Shown: in pieces, positions 21,345 to 31,845 of the stretch
Position numbering within the stretch: position 1 is the stretch's first letter
Layout of the letters: each line of letters opens with the position of its first letter
Assembly: GCA_022825925.1 (NCBI GenBank)
Contig: JAJDVW010000015.1
Location: forward strand, 1 to 47,050
Direction of reading: 5' to 3'
DNA length: 47,050 bases
DNA from: Pseudomonadales bacterium
Lineage (GTDB): Bacteria; Pseudomonadota; Gammaproteobacteria; Pseudomonadales; Azotimanducaceae
Notes under the pieces: model-generated
Database searches by the model: none
The model's input: the letters and a program-made list of their open reading frames with translations, nothing else
What the model was told of the DNA's origin: nothing
Program-made: the position numbers and the translations under genes

Positions 21345-24300
21345 CTAATCGTTGTCCACGATAAGGCCCGTGTATCCCTCGGTGCTGTCCAGGGTCGCGT
21401 TAACGATGTAGTAGGGGTCAAACTCGAGCGTCTCGTCGCCTTCGTCCACCTGATCGTCAATGATCGGGATCTGGACCGTCTTGCGAACCTCACCGGGGGC
21501 AAATGCGATGCTACCCATCGTCGCACCTCCGTAGTCTTGACTCCAAACTGCGGTTTCGTCACGGATTGCGTACCACGCCATGACCGTGCGGGCGCTGGCG
21601 TGGCTCAACTCCACGATGAACTCCATCACTCCCGCGTCCTCCCCCACGCTGACATCGTCCGATGAGACGACTGGCGGGCCGACCTCGGTTCGGGGGTCGT
21701 CGTCGTCGGCGACGGCCACGGTGGCGGCGCCGCGGGAGGAGGACGCGGTGTAGCCCTGGCCGGCGTTCACGGTGGCGGTGACCGAGCCGTCGAGTTCGTC
21801 CGTGCCGTCGTCGCTGGTCGAGACGGTGAGGGTGGCGCTGCCGCTGGTCGGCACGGTCACCGTGCGGTTGCCCGTAACGACGCCGTAGCTGCCGGTCTGC
21901 GACACGCCGACCGAGACCGGCAGAGCGGCCGAGGGCGCCGGGTTGGCGGTGACGGTGAACGTGACGTTGTCGCCCTCGGTGACGCCGTTGCCGGCGGCGA
22001 TGCTGACTTCCGGGACGGCCGGGTCGTCGTCGTCCGCGACGGCCACGGTGGCGGCGCCGTGGGAGGAGGACGCGGTGTAGCCCTGGCCGGCGTTCACGGT
22101 GGCGGTGACCGAGCCGTCGAGTTCGTCCGTGCCGTCGTCGCTGGTCGGGACGGTGAGCGTCGCGCTGCCGCTGGTCGGGACGGTCACCGTCCGGTTGCCC
22201 GTGGCGACGCCGTAGTCGCCGGTCTGCGACACGGCGACCGAGACCGGCAGAGCGGCCGAAGGCGCCGGGTTGGCGGTGACGGTGAACGTGGCGTTGCCGC
22301 CCTCGGTGACGCCGTTGCCGCCGGCGATGCTGACTTCCGGGACGGAGTCGGGGGTCACTCGATTCGCCTCGATTTCGGTCAGGGCCTCCACAACCGGATC
22401 CCAGCGCGAGGCCCAGTAGGTGTCCGCGTTCACCTGGGCCTCGGCGGCGGTCATCGGCGTGTAGCCGTTGTCCTCGCCCAGGGCCGCCAACACGCGCTTC
22501 CAGCGGTCCATGTGGGCGTCGCCGTTGTGTTTCTCCGCGGCATAGCCCTTCACGGTGGCGATCAGGGCGCTGTAGTCGGGATCCGACGAGTCGCCGGCGA
22601 TGGTGGCCTCGCCGGTGGCGTCGGCGAGCGTGGCGTTGACGGGATTGCCGAGCGTGACCGTGAAGGTCTCGTCCGACTCGTCGTCGCCGTCGCTCGTGGT
22701 CTGCACCGAGACCGTCCCGCTCAGGTCGCCGGCGGCGATGGTGAGCGACTGGCCGGTCTGTCCGGTGTAGTCGTTGCCGGCGGTCGCGGTGCCGTCGGCG
22801 GTGGCCCAGGCCACGGTCACGTCCCGGCCGGAGACGGCGTCCAGGCTGACGGTGAACTGCGCGGCGTCGCCCTCCGCGACGGTTAAGTCGTCGATGGACA
22901 GCGCGGGCGCCGCGTCGTCGTCGGTGACGGTGGCCTCGCCGACCGCGTCGCCGAGCGTGGCGTTGACGGGACTGCTCAACTTGACCGTGAAGGTCTCGTC
23001 CGGTTCGTCGATGGCGTCGTCCGCGGTGCGCACCGAGAACTTCGTGCTCAGGGAACCCGCCTGCAAGACTGACTGGCCTGTGCGCGCGGTGTAGTCGCTG
23101 CCGGCGGTGGCCGTGCCGTCGGCGGTGGTCCAGGAAACCGTCACGTCCTTGGTGGACACGGCGTCCAGTGAGATCGTGAACAGCCCCATGGCGCCTTCCG
23201 CCACGGTGATGTCGTCAATGGACACCGCGGGCGTGGCATTGGCGTCGGAAATCGTGGCCTCGCCGGTGGCGTCGTCCAGCGTGGCGCTGACGGGATTGCT
23301 CAGGGTGACGGTGAAGGTCTCGCTCGATTCGTCGTCGCCGTCGGTCGTGGTCTGCACCGAGATCGTCCCGCTCCGGTCGCCGGCGGCGATGGTGAGCGAC
23401 TGGCCCGACTGCGCGGTGTAGTCGCTGCCGGCGGTCGCGGTGCCGTCGGCGGTGGACCAGGAAACCGTCACGTCCCGGTCGGAGACGGCGTCCAGGCTGA
23501 CGGTGAACTGCGCGGCGTCGCCCTCCGCGACGGTTAAGTCGTCGATGGAGAGCGCCGGTTCCGCGTCGTCGTCGGTGATCGTGGCCTCGCCGGTGGCGTC
23601 GGCCAGGGTGGCGTTCACGGGACTGCTCAGCGTGATCGTGAAGGTTTCGTTCGGTTCGTCGAAGGCGTCGTTCGCGGTCGGCACGGAGATGGTCAGGCTC
23701 TGGGTACCCGCGGGGATGGTGAGCGACTGCCGCGTCCGCGCCATGTAGTCCTTGTCTCCGGTCGCGGTGCCGTCGGCGGTGGCCCACGCCACCGTCACGT
23801 CCTGGCCGGACACGGCGTCCAGGGAGACCGTGAACTGGGCGGCATGGCCTTCCGCGACGGTTAAGTCGTCGATGGACAGCGCCGGCGTCGCATCGTCGTC
23901 GGTGATCGTGGCCTCGCCGGTGGCGTCGCCGAGAAAGGCGTTGGTGGGGTTGCTCAGCTTGATCGTGAAGGTCTCGTTCGCTTCGTCGATGGCGTCGCCC
24001 GTGGTCTGCACCGAGGCCGTCCAGCTCAGGGAACCCGCCTGGATGGTTGCCGACTGGCCTGTCCGTGCGGTGTAGTCGCTGCCGGCGGTCGCGGTGCCGT
24101 CGGCAGTGGTCCAGGAAACGGTCACGTCCTGGGTGGAGACGACGTCCAGGGAGATGGTGAACAGCCCCATGGCGCCTTCCGCCACGGTGATGTCGTCGAC
24201 GGACACCTTGGGCTTGCTCTGGTCGGAAATCGTGGCCTCGCCCGTGGCATGACCTTCCGGGACGACGGTGCCCGAGGGAGTCTTCAGTGTGACGGTGAAC

Positions 24301-27300
24301 GTCTCGTCGGGTTCCGGATTGGAGTCCGTCATCGTGTCCACGATAATCGTCCGGCTGCTGACGCCGTCCGGGAAGGACAGTGCGCCGCTGTCCGATGCGT
24401 AGTCGCTGCCGGCGTTCGCGGTACCGTCGCTGGTCGACCACTGCACGGCGGGTGCATCCCGGCGGGCACCCTTGAGGGTCACCGTGAACTCGGTCCTGTC
24501 GCCTTCCCTGACAGGCTGCGCGTCGCCGATGGAAAGTACCGGATCGAAGAGGAAGTCGTCGGGACCGATGTTGGTGACCGATACGCCGGTCAGCCTGATG
24601 CTGTGCCGACGGTGGTGGCGGTCCCTGTGCGAGACAACCGTGTCCGCGCCGTCGGCGACGATGGTCAGGTCCGCGTACAAGAGGCCCGAGCCCCGGAAGT
24701 CGATATCGTCCGTGCCGTCCGCGAAGTCCGTGACGGTGTCGTTGCCGTGGTCGAAACCGAAGGCGAACGTGTCCGATCCGCCGCCGCCGGTCAGGGTGTC
24801 CGTGCCGGCGCCGCCGTTCAGGGTGTCGTCGTCCGCGCCGCCATCGAGCACGTCGATGCCGGCGCCGCCCTCCAGCGTGTCCGAACCGGCCTCGCCGTTC
24901 AGGGTGTCGTCGCCGGGGCCGCCGTACAGCCGGTCGTTGCCGGCGCGGCCGCTGATGGTGTCGTTGCCGCCAAGGCCATCGATCAGGTCGTCGCCGGCCG
25001 TGCCGACGAGGGTGTCGCCATTTTCGGTAGGCATGCCGCCGCCGGACCCGGTGCCGTCGACGATGATGGCCTGCGCGAAGTAGTCGCCCATCCTCGCGCC
25101 GGACGGATAATCAAGGTCGACGACGAGAACCTCGTCGGGCTCGCTCCGACGGTCCCTCAACGTGACCACTTCGACGGTCTGAACGGTGACCCCCTTCGGG
25201 AAGGTAAGCAGGCCGCTGGCAGCCACGTAGTCGGCGACGTCGGCATCCTCCCTTGCCGTCGCCAAATGATGGCTGGTCGTCGTCTTCCACTGCACCGTGA
25301 CGACCCCGTAGTGCGGACCGACGATCTCCACCCGGAAGCTGGCGATGGCGCCTTCGGGCACGCGTCCGGCGTGCCGGATGTGAACAATAGGATCGACCCG
25401 GATGTGCCCGTCGGGCCAGTCTTGGAAGGAGTCGAACGTCGCCCGGGCGCCACCCTCGAGGATGATGCCCGTACCGCCGATCCGTAAATCGTCGCCCTCC
25501 GTATAGATGGTCAGCCAGCCCCGTACGATGCCGGAACCGCGCAAGTCGATCTTGTCCCGGTCGGGGTCCCAGTCGGTGATGGTGTCGGTGCCGTGGTATT
25601 CGTAGGGCACGGCGAAGATGTCGGACCCGTCGCCCCCCGTCAGCGTGTCGTTGCCCGTGCCGCCGACGATCCGGTCGTCTCCGGCGCCGCCGTTCAGGGT
25701 GTCGCCGCCGCTTCCGCCGATCAGCGTGTCCGCGCCGGCCCCGCCGTCGATGGTGTCCGCGCCGCCGTCGCCGAAGAGGGCGTCGTCGCCGTCGCCGCCG
25801 GAGATCGTGTCGTCGCCGTCGCCGCCGCGGATCGTGTCGTCGCCGGGCGTCCCGGCGAGGACGTCGTCGCCGGCGGTACCCGTCACGAGGCCTGCCGGCG
25901 TGGGTTCGGTGATGGTGCCGGTGGCGGTGCTTCGGCCGATCAGGGCACCGTCAGAGGCACGGCCCAGCCAGACCTGGAACGTTTCTGATGCTTCCACCTC
26001 CTCATCGGTCGCGGTGTCGATGGCAATCGTGCGGGTGGCGATGTTGGATGGGAAGGTCAGGGTGCCGGAGCTGCCGACGTAATCGCCGCCCCCGGCAGTA
26101 CCCCGGATCGTCAACCAGCGTACCGTCACGGTACCGGTACGGACGCCCGTGACCGTGACCTCGAAGGCCGCCGTCTCGCCTTCGGTCACCGGATCTGCGT
26201 CGGCGATGGCGATCTCCGGATCGTGCAGGAAGTCCGCCGCGGTGATGGCGCTCGGGGCGATGCCGGTCAGCCGCAGGGAGAATGCATGGTAGAAGCTCTT
26301 CACGAGCGTGTCCGAGCCGTCGGCCGTGATGGTCAGGTCGGCAAAGCGCACCCCGGCGCCGCGCATGTCGATCAGGTCCACGCCGTCCTCGAAGTCGGCG
26401 ATGGTGTCGTCGCCGCGCGCGCTGCCGTAGACGAAGGTGTCCGCGCCGGCGCCGCCGGTGAGCGTGTCGTCGCCCGCACCGCCGCTCAGGACGTCGTCGC
26501 CGGCGCCGCCGTCGAGGGTGTCGTCGCCGGCGCCGCCCTCCAGGGTATCGTTGCCGCCGAGGCCGCTGATGGTGTCGTCGCCGCCGAGCCCGTCGATGGT
26601 GTCGTCGTTCGCGGTACCGGTAATGGTGTCCGCGCCCGACGTGGCGTTCCACTGCGACGCATGGGGCACCTCGATGCCGAGGGCGCGCGTGGCGAGGTTG
26701 CCGGAGGCGTCGCGGATGCTCGTACCCGTGTAGTCGAGCGTCACCGCGTCCCCGGCGGTGACGGTCTGCGCCAGCGTAAGCGACAGGGTCGCGTCGTCGA
26801 TCGACACCTGGGTGACCGGGACCGCGGCGCCGGCGACCCGCGCGGCGAACTCCGACGTTGCCGGGTACGAGGAGGTGTCCAGGGTGTCGGCGAACAGGAG
26901 CGCCAGGGTGTTGTCCCGGACTTCCTGGGAAAGCAGTTCCAGCGGGGCTGTCTGGGGAGTGGCGTTCGACATCGCGTGCCCGGACAACGCGGCGAGTCGA
27001 TTGCCGGCCAGGTCCGCGAGCGGTGCGGTGTCCGGCGTGTACGAGAGCGAGGTCGTCGCTCCCGCCGCCGCGGGAGAGCCCAGGGCCAGGGTCACCACGG
27101 CGCCGTTTGCCGCCGCCGCGACCACGCTGCCGGCGCCCGTCACGGTGAACTGCGCCGGGTCGACGACGCCGTTCGCGAGCGGCTCGCTGAAGGTCAGCCG
27201 GGCGACGGCGCCATCGACCTCCGCCGACGACAGGACGGGCGCCGTGGTGTCCGTGCCGGTTGCGGCCGTCCCGACACCGAGAAAGATGGCGCTCGCCGGG

Positions 27301-29072
27301 CCCCAGGATCCGTCGCTGCCCCGGCCCCGCACGTAGACCGTGTGCCGGCCGTCGGCGAGGTGCGTGGTATCGAGCGTCGCGGTGAAGTTGGCCGCTCCGT
27401 CGCCCGTCATCGCATGCGCCGTGGCGCCGCTGCTCCCGGGCGGGACGCCGATGGAGTACTCGGCGGCATCGAGTTGCGCGGGGGTGCGGCGGGCCGCGGT
27501 CGGGTAGGGATCGACGTTGCTCGTCAAGAGGTCGCTCAGGCTGGCGGACAGGGTTACCGACGTGCCCGCCGCCACGCGGTCGGGCCACTCGGCCGATTGA
27601 CCGAGCGCGAGGCTTCCCGCGGCGACGTCCGGCCCCGCCGGCAGCGTCCAGGGCGCGCCGGCGACGCGCGCCGCGTAGTAGAAGCTGTCGACGTTGTCCG
27701 GCGCGACGGTGCTTTCGTACGTGCCGCAACTCTGGTGCAGGCTGGTGCCCAGCCAGGGCGTCACGGCCATGAGGCCCAGGCGGTGGTGGGCGAACTCGTC
27801 CGCCGTTCCCGCGCCGGGGTTCGCCGATTGCTCGGGGTAGCCCGTCGACACGCCGAGCTTGCCGACGAAGTCGAGCATCCGCTCGCGGTCGCGGAGGTTG
27901 GGGGACGGGGCCACGTAGTTCTCGCCGTAGTTGTGCACGTCCAGGAAGACGCCCGTCGCGCCGTCCGGCACCGAGCCGTCGGAAGCGCGCGTCACGGAGC
28001 TGAAGATGCGCTCCATGTAGTTCGCCGAGGCGCGGGTCTCGGGTTCCGACCCGGCGGCCGTGCCTCGATACGTGTCCGAGCAGGCGCCGCCGCTCGAGCC
28101 CGCTCCACCCCAGTTCGTGGCGTAGTTGCGGTTGATGTCCACACCCGAGCACCACCAGTTCCTGGACGGGGAGTGGTTGTTCGAGTTGGCGTTCTTGCGC
28201 CAGGTCGGGTAGGGGCCCTCCGCGAGTTTGCGGGCATCCGGGTTGCCTTGCAGCAGCAGATGCACTTCGTGACGGTCGAGCAGCCAGGTGGTGTCGGCGT
28301 CGCTGCCGTAGTGCGTCACGAGGCGCTGCCCGAAGCGCGCCACCGCGGCGGCGGCGGAGTAGTCCCGGGCGTTGATGGACCCCTGGACAAAGAGCTTGGG
28401 CTTGGCGCCGCCGATGGCGCCGTTGGTGAGCACGAGGACATGAATGTCGTGCCCGCCGGGGAAGCTGATGGTGTCCCTGCGGCCCACGCGGACTTCGTAG
28501 CCGCCGCTGCCGCTGGTCTTGAACCAGCTATCGCCGATGTCGTACCAGCTCGCGAGATTCGGAAACTGCCGGGCGATGGACTCGCCGAGCGCGTAGGTGC
28601 CCTCCACCGTGTTGTAGCACGCGTAGCCGGGAATCGTCATGGAAACGGCGGCGGTGGAGCTGGTCCCGGTGGCGTGCGGGTTCGCCAGGACGGGGTGCAG
28701 TTCGCCGCTCTCGTCGGCCCGCGGGGCGTCCGCCCCGAGCACGCCGGGCATCTCCATCACGCGCCACCGCTGTTCCTCGGTCAGCGGCACGAGCAGCCAG
28801 CCTTCGCTCGGGTCGCCCGCCAAGGTATCGAATTCCTGCTTGATCCGCGCGTAGGCGGGGCTGGAGGGCTCCACGGCAATGCGGATGGGCGGTGCGTCTC
28901 CGGACGCTTCGGCGCCGGCGGCATTGAGCGGCGTGGCCAGCAGCGCGGCCAGCGCCAACGCGCCGAGCACGGCGGCTACCGCGGGTTCTCCGCGCCCGGT
29001 TCTTTCCGCCCGATCCCGCGGGATGGGCACTGTCGCATGGGTCGCCGACACACGGCCAGGGAGCTTACTCAT
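21345..29072 (-). CDS. Giant secreted protein: degenerate M14 peptidase domain, SwmB-like domains, three RTX blocks and many Calx-beta domains
   Basis: A 2575-residue exported protein. A signal peptide (hydrophobic core about residues 33-52) follows a long basic start. Residues about 120-490 have a zinc carboxypeptidase (M14) fold, but the HxxE site reads N234-A-R-D237, and the catalytic Glu position (usually FELGT) is Trp440 in TPWLGT; DINRNY (314-316 region) and His380 (VHNYG) remain. Two SwmB-like domains precede RTX nonapeptide blocks at about 811-907, 1064-1157 and 1351-1444. Calx-beta domains alternate with these and then form a tandem series (about 1511-2155). A helical linker (about 2162-2240), two near-identical domains and a last Calx-beta follow. 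RTX and Calx-beta domains bind calcium outside the cell. The ATG at 29072 overlaps the stop of a leader ORF. Likely an adhesin or binding protein rather than an active peptidase. Confidence 0.85.
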   Translation of the reverse strand: MSKLPGRVSATHATVPIPRDRAERTGRGEPAVAAVLGALALAALLATPLNAAGAEASGDAPPIRIAVEPSSPAYARIKQEFDTLAGDPSEGWLLVPLTEEQRWRVMEMPGVLGADAPRADESGELHPVLANPHATGTSSTAAVSMTIPGYACYNTVEGTYALGESIARQFPNLASWYDIGDSWFKTSGSGGYEVRVGRRDTISFPGGHDIHVLVLTNGAIGGAKPKLFVQGSINARDYSAAAAVARFGQRLVTHYGSDADTTWLLDRHEVHLLLQGNPDARKLAEGPYPTWRKNANSNNHSPSRNWWCSGVDINRNYATNWGGAGSSGGACSDTYRGTAAGSEPETRASANYMERIFSSVTRASDGSVPDGATGVFLDVHNYGENYVAPSPNLRDRERMLDFVGKLGVSTGYPEQSANPGAGTADEFAHHRLGLMAVTPWLGTSLHQSCGTYESTVAPDNVDSFYYAARVAGAPWTLPAGPDVAAGSLALGQSAEWPDRVAAGTSVTLSASLSDLLTSNVDPYPTAARRTPAQLDAAEYSIGVPPGSSGATAHAMTGDGAANFTATLDTTHLADGRHTVYVRGRGSDGSWGPASAIFLGVGTAATGTDTTAPVLSSAEVDGAVARLTFSEPLANGVVDPAQFTVTGAGSVVAAAANGAVVTLALGSPAAAGATTSLSYTPDTAPLADLAGNRLAALSGHAMSNATPQTAPLELLSQEVRDNTLALLFADTLDTSSYPATSEFAARVAGAAVPVTQVSIDDATLSLTLAQTVTAGDAVTLDYTGTSIRDASGNLATRALGIEVPHASQWNATSGADTITGTANDDTIDGLGGDDTISGLGGNDTLEGGAGDDTLDGGAGDDVLSGGAGDDTLTGGAGADTFVYGSARGDDTIADFEDGVDLIDMRGAGVRFADLTITADGSDTLVKSFYHAFSLRLTGIAPSAITAADFLHDPEIAIADADPVTEGETAAFEVTVTGVRTGTVTVRWLTIRGTAGGGDYVGSSGTLTFPSNIATRTIAIDTATDEEVEASETFQVWLGRASDGALIGRSTATGTITEPTPAGLVTGTAGDDVLAGTPGDDTIRGGDGDDTISGGDGDDALFGDGGADTIDGGAGADTLIGGSGGDTLNGGAGDDRIVGGTGNDTLTGGDGSDIFAVPYEYHGTDTITDWDPDRDKIDLRGSGIVRGWLTIYTEGDDLRIGGTGIILEGGARATFDSFQDWPDGHIRVDPIVHIRHAGRVPEGAIASFRVEIVGPHYGVVTVQWKTTTSHHLATAREDADVADYVAASGLLTFPKGVTVQTVEVVTLRDRRSEPDEVLVVDLDYPSGARMGDYFAQAIIVDGTGSGGGMPTENGDTLVGTAGDDLIDGLGGNDTISGRAGNDRLYGGPGDDTLNGEAGSDTLEGGAGIDVLDGGADDDTLNGGAGTDTLTGGGGSDTFAFGFDHGNDTVTDFADGTDDIDFRGSGLLYADLTIVADGADTVVSHRDRHHRRHSIRLTGVSVTNIGPDDFLFDPVLSIGDAQPVREGDRTEFTVTLKGARRDAPAVQWSTSDGTANAGSDYASDSGALSFPDGVSSRTIIVDTMTDSNPEPDETFTVTLKTPSGTVVPEGHATGEATISDQSKPKVSVDDITVAEGAMGLFTISLDVVSTQDVTVSWTTADGTATAGSDYTARTGQSATIQAGSLSWTASVQTTGDAIDEANETFTIKLSNPTNAFLGDATGEATITDDDATPALSIDDLTVAEGHAAQFTVSLDAVSGQDVTVAWATADGTATGDKDYMARTRQSLTIPAGTQSLTISVPTANDAFDEPNETFTITLSSPVNATLADATGEATITDDDAEPALSIDDLTVAEGDAAQFTVSLDAVSDRDVTVSWSTADGTATAGSDYTAQSGQSLTIAAGDRSGTISVQTTTDGDDESSETFTVTLSNPVSATLDDATGEATISDANATPAVSIDDITVAEGAMGLFTISLDAVSTKDVTVSWTTADGTATAGSDYTARTGQSVLQAGSLSTKFSVRTADDAIDEPDETFTVKLSSPVNATLGDAVGEATVTDDDAAPALSIDDLTVAEGDAAQFTVSLDAVSGRDVTVAWATADGTATAGNDYTGQTGQSLTIAAGDLSGTVSVQTTSDGDDESDETFTVTLGNPVNATLADATGEATIAGDSSDPDYSALIATVKGYAAEKHNGDAHMDRWKRVLAALGEDNGYTPMTAAEAQVNADTYWASRWDPVVEALTEIEANRVTPDSVPEVSIAGGNGVTEGGNATFTVTANPAPSAALPVSVAVSQTGDYGVATGNRTVTVPTSGSATLTVPTSDDGTDELDGSVTATVNAGQGYTASSSHGAATVAVADDDDPAVPEVSIAAGNGVTEGDNVTFTVTANPAPSAALPVSVGVSQTGSYGVVTGNRTVTVPTSGSATLTVSTSDDGTDELDGSVTATVNAGQGYTASSSRGAATVAVADDDDPRTEVGPPVVSSDDVSVGEDAGVMEFIVELSHASARTVMAWYAIRDETAVWSQDYGGATMGSIAFAPGEVRKTVQIPIIDDQVDEGDETLEFDPYYIVNATLDSTEGYTGLIVDND
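21711..22345 (-). repeat. 327-bp tandem duplication encoding two near-identical domains
   Basis: Two copies of a 327-base (109-codon) unit follow each other; for example GACGGCCACG occurs at 21711 and again at 22038. Most differences are single bases. Both copies encode a domain beginning PEVSIA and ending [14 protein letters not shown] or [14 protein letters not shown]. The near identity points to recent duplication or gene conversion. Confidence 0.85.
22860..24225 (-). repeat. Array of Calx-beta coding repeats, about 325-330 bp each
   Basis: At least five units encode domains starting [10 protein letters not shown] or [10 protein letters not shown] and ending [11 protein letters not shown]. 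The sequence GTTAAGTCGTCGATGGA is identical in three of them. Two variant types are mixed, one with [15 protein letters not shown] and one with [15 protein letters not shown], in the coding order A, B, B, A, B. This pattern suggests unequal exchange within the array. Confidence 0.8.
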
Positions 29073-29314
29073 GAACAACTCGCTTTCGCGGAGAACGTCT
29101 TCGGGAGAGGGTGGAAGGGTGGTCGGAGTCGACCGACGGATCCTCGCGGCTTGTGGCCGTTGGCGGCCCGGTGGTGCACAAGGGGTTTGCGACGCGGAGG
29201 ATGCCGCCGGTGCCGGCAGCACCGCAAGGCTCGTCGGGCCGCGCACTTGCAACGGACGCCGGACGGCCCGGCGAACAGAAAGGACCAGTTGCTGTTGTCG
29301 GCGTTGGCCCTCAT
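29069..29314 (-). CDS. Possible leader ORF coupled to the giant gene
   Basis: An 81-codon frame starts at ATG 29314 with a strong AAGGAGG site four bases ahead and ends in TGA overlapping the ATG of the giant protein (ATGA). The giant gene itself has only a weak ribosome site, so coupled translation is plausible. The peptide starts [19 protein letters not shown] and then becomes rich in Arg, Cys and Pro, unlike a normal folded protein. It resembles nothing I know. It may be a true small gene, a regulatory leader, or only a chance frame; the ribosome site and overlap favour translation. Confidence 0.4.
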   Translation of the reverse strand: MRANADNSNWSFLFAGPSGVRCKCAARRALRCCRHRRHPPRRKPLVHHRAANGHKPRGSVGRLRPPFHPLPKTFSAKASCS

Positions 29315-29514
29315 GGGTCCTCCTTGACCTTGCGTGGACAATTGCCCACTAACTCTAGCCCGCTCTTCGCGGCGGCACAACCTCGGCATGCGCACCTCCG
29401 CATGCGCGGTGTGCCCGGAGGGCCGGAGGTGCCTGCGGCGGGAACCTTCCCAAGTCTGAAATGGGTCGTCCGTCCCGAGGGGGCGCATCCGCGTACCGTC
29501 CATGGAACTGTACT
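29315..29514. other. Intergenic region between the giant gene leader and the second DUF4143 gene
   Basis: Part of the non-coding gap between divergent genes, which should hold both promoters. I see no convincing gene, tRNA or mobile element in it. A short inverted match, GCATGCGCACCTCC with a nearby CCGCATGCGCGG, lies around 29385-29412. The right end becomes AT-rich toward the palindrome at 29515. Confidence 0.4.
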
Positions 29515-29528
29515 TTACTCATGAGTAA
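29515..29528. promoter_or_regulatory. Perfect palindrome upstream of second DUF4143 ATPase
   Basis: TTACTCATGAGTAA is a perfect 14-bp palindrome in an AT-rich patch, 12 bases before the GTG at 29541 and 45 bases before the preferred start. Ten of its bases (TTACTCATGA) recur at 29065-29074 over the start codon of the giant gene. The other DUF4143 gene in the window also has palindromes just upstream. An operator role is inferred. Confidence 0.5.
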
Positions 29529-29573
29529 TTTAGATTTAAGGTGATTTCACAGACCTCTTGGGCGAAGGCCACC

Positions 29574-30725
29574 GTGGCGACCAGGCTCCGCTTCGTGCAG
29601 CGTTATCTCGCGGCGGCAGTCGAGGACGATCTCCGGGACAAGATGGTCTTCCTCGGCGGTCCGCGGCAGGTCGGCAAGACCACGCTGGCGCTCTCGCTGC
29701 TGGACGCGGAGGACAGCCGGCACCCGGCGTATCTCAACTGGGACGATCCGCTCGTGCGTCCCGATCTCACCCGGGGCAAGCTGCCGCCCGGTCAGGCGTT
29801 GCTGGTTCTCGACGAGGTGCACAAGTTCCCCCGCTGGCGCAACCTCGTCAAGGGACTCTACGACCGCGAAGGGGGCAACGTGTCCTTCCTGGTGACGGGG
29901 TCGGCCCGGCTGGACCACTACCGCAAGGGTGGCGACTCCCTGCAGGGTCGCTACCATTACCATCGGCTGCATCCGTTCTCCCTGAACGAACTGGTCGGGA
30001 CACCTGCGACCGCCTCGGACGTCGACGCGCTGATGCAGTTCGGCGGCTTTCCGGAGCCCCTGTTCGCCGGGAGTACGCGCACCTGGCGGCGTTGGCAGAG
30101 GGAGCGCCTCGCCCGGGTCGTCTACGAAGACCTGCGCGACCTCGAGAGCGTTCGGGACATCGGCCTCGTGGAACTCCTGGTCAACGCGTTGCCGGAACGC
30201 GTCGGCGCGCCCCTGTCCGTGCGCAACCTCAGCGAGGACCTCGGCGTGGCGCACGCCACCGTCGCCCGCTGGCTCGCCATCCTCGAGGCCCTGTACGTCT
30301 GCTTCCGCATTCCCCCGCTCGGCGCTCCGCGCATCAGGGCGGTGAAGAAGGAGGCGAAGCTCTATCTCTGGGACTGGTCGGAGACCCCGGGACGGGGCGA
30401 GCGCTTCGAAAACCTGGTCGCGTGCCAGCTCCTGAAGTACTGCCACCACGTGGAGGACACGGAGGGGTACGGCATGGAACTGCGTTTCATCCGGGACACG
30501 GACCGCCGCGAGGTGGATTTCGTGGTGTTGCAGGACGGGGTTCCGCTCTTCGCCGTGGAGTGCAAGTCGGGCGAGAAGTCGCCGGGCCGGGCGATCGATT
30601 ACTTCCGGCGGCGTACGGCCATCGCCGACTTCTACCAGGTCCATCTCGGGGAGCGCGATTACGTGTCCGAAGGGACGCGCGTCCTGCCGTTCCGGACGTT
30701 CTGCGCGGAGCTCGGCATGCCCTGA
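29574..30725 (+). CDS. AAA ATPase with DUF4143 C-terminal domain (second copy)
   Basis: A 383-residue ATPase of the same broad family as 9422-10750, but only distantly similar. Walker A is GGPRQVGKTTLAL, Walker B is LLVLDEVHKF, and the sensor strand is FLVTGSARLD. The C-terminal domain shows REVDFVVLQDGVPLFAVECKSG, a good PD-(D/E)xK nuclease-like core with D, E and K. A winged-helix stretch (LSVRNLSEDLGVAHATVARWL) lies between. The GTG at 29574 is preferred because AAGG stands five bases ahead; a GTG at 29541 in frame lacks a spaced ribosome site. The palindrome at 29515 lies upstream. The biological role of the family is not settled. A hairpin follows the stop. Confidence 0.88.
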   Translation: MATRLRFVQRYLAAAVEDDLRDKMVFLGGPRQVGKTTLALSLLDAEDSRHPAYLNWDDPLVRPDLTRGKLPPGQALLVLDEVHKFPRWRNLVKGLYDREGGNVSFLVTGSARLDHYRKGGDSLQGRYHYHRLHPFSLNELVGTPATASDVDALMQFGGFPEPLFAGSTRTWRRWQRERLARVVYEDLRDLESVRDIGLVELLVNALPERVGAPLSVRNLSEDLGVAHATVARWLAILEALYVCFRIPPLGAPRIRAVKKEAKLYLWDWSETPGRGERFENLVACQLLKYCHHVEDTEGYGMELRFIRDTDRREVDFVVLQDGVPLFAVECKSGEKSPGRAIDYFRRRTAIADFYQVHLGERDYVSEGTRVLPFRTFCAELGMP

Positions 30726-30741
30726 CGGGCACGAGCCCGTC
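30724..30741. terminator. Hairpin between convergent genes
   Basis: Seven-bp perfect arms GACGGGC (30724-30730) and GCCCGTC (30735-30741) with loop ACGA overlap the ATPase stop and precede the metX stop by three bases. It is well placed as a two-way terminator, though only a weak T-tract (GGGTTAG) follows. Confidence 0.55.
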
Positions 30742-30744
30742 GGG

Positions 30745-31845
30745 TTAGCGGAAGAACCGGGCGATCGCGGGACGGAAGCGGTCCATGTCGACCAGGAACG
30801 AGTCGTGCCCCTGGACCGACGCCAGGGCCTTGAAATCCACCTCGCCCACGGAGGCCCGCAAGCCATCGGCCAGTTCCTCCTGCTGGTGCAGGGGGAACAG
30901 GAAGTCCGTCTCGACCCCGATGACCAGCGCGCGCTCCGCCCGGACGCGGCCCAGCCCGGCCTCGAGGCTGCCGCCGTGGTCGCACGCGTCGAACAGGTCC
31001 ATCGCCCGCGACAGGTAGAGGTAGCAGTTGGCGTCGAAGGAGCCGACGAACTTCGCCGCGTGCGCCGCCAGGTACGACTCCACCTCGAAGTCGATGCCGA
31101 AGGGTTCGTGGTCCCCGAGGTCGTCGGTCGCGCGTTCGCGCCCGAACCGCGCGGCCCATTCCACCGCCGAGCGGTAGGAGATCATGCCGAGCTTGCGGGC
31201 GAGGCGCATGCCCTGGGCCGGCGGCGCATCGGAAGCGTACTTGCCCCCCAACCAGGCTGGGTCGGAACGGATCATCTCCCGTTGCAGGGACCGTATGGCG
31301 ATCGAGAAGGGCAGGCTGCGGCAGGCGGAGGAAATCGACAGCAGCCCCGTCGCCGTGGACGGGTGGAGCATCGCGAACGCGAGCGCGGTCATCCCGCCCA
31401 TCGACGCCCCGACCACGGCGTACAGCCGGTCGATGCCGAGGGCTTCGAGCACCGCCTGGCCGGCGTGGGCGATGTCTTCCAGGCACAGGACCGGGAAGTC
31501 CAGGCGATAGGGTTCCCCGGTCTCCGGGTTGACGGACGCCGGCCCGGTCGAGCCGAAGCAGCTCCCGAGGGAGTTGACGCACACGACGAAGAAGCGGTCC
31601 GTGTCGATGGGCTTGTCCGGCCCGACCATGTCTTCCCACCAGCCGGTGCTCGGGTCCCGCGGCGAAGAGGCCGCGTGGGCGGAGGGCGACAGGCCGGTGA
31701 AGAGCAGCACCGCGTTGTCGCGCGCCGCGGAGAGTTCGCCCCAGGTCTCGTAGGCGAGGGTCGCCGCCGGCAGCGAACCGTGCATCATGTGGAACGTGCC
31801 GTCTAGCTTGAGGTAACGCCGCGCGTCGGTCATGGGTCCGGTCAT
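30745..31845 (-). CDS. metX: Homoserine O-acyltransferase (MetX type)
   Basis: A 366-residue alpha/beta-hydrolase of the MetX family, which acylates homoserine in methionine synthesis. The nucleophile elbow reads VVGASMGGMTAL with serine near residue 150, the FGSTGPASVNPETG loop precedes it, and the C-terminal histidine lies in QGHDSFL. MetX enzymes use acetyl- or succinyl-CoA and the donor cannot be safely read here. The ATG at 31845 overlaps the stop of the preceding AstE-like gene (ATGA), making it the last gene of a three-gene operon. The longer open frame upstream runs through that gene in another frame and is not real. Confidence 0.92.
   Translation of the reverse strand: MTGPMTDARRYLKLDGTFHMMHGSLPAATLAYETWGELSAARDNAVLLFTGLSPSAHAASSPRDPSTGWWEDMVGPDKPIDTDRFFVVCVNSLGSCFGSTGPASVNPETGEPYRLDFPVLCLEDIAHAGQAVLEALGIDRLYAVVGASMGGMTALAFAMLHPSTATGLLSISSACRSLPFSIAIRSLQREMIRSDPAWLGGKYASDAPPAQGMRLARKLGMISYRSAVEWAARFGRERATDDLGDHEPFGIDFEVESYLAAHAAKFVGSFDANCYLYLSRAMDLFDACDHGGSLEAGLGRVRAERALVIGVETDFLFPLHQQEELADGLRASVGEVDFKALASVQGHDSFLVDMDRFRPAIARFFR

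Noticed and set aside
21711..24225. CRISPR-like repeated DNA
   Set aside because: Units are about 327 bp and encode protein domains in frame; there are no short repeats with unique spacers.
26223..29327. 1034-residue plus-strand frame opposite the giant gene
   Set aside because: Val/Arg/Gly-rich shadow; the minus strand has signal peptide, M14 fold and RTX motifs.
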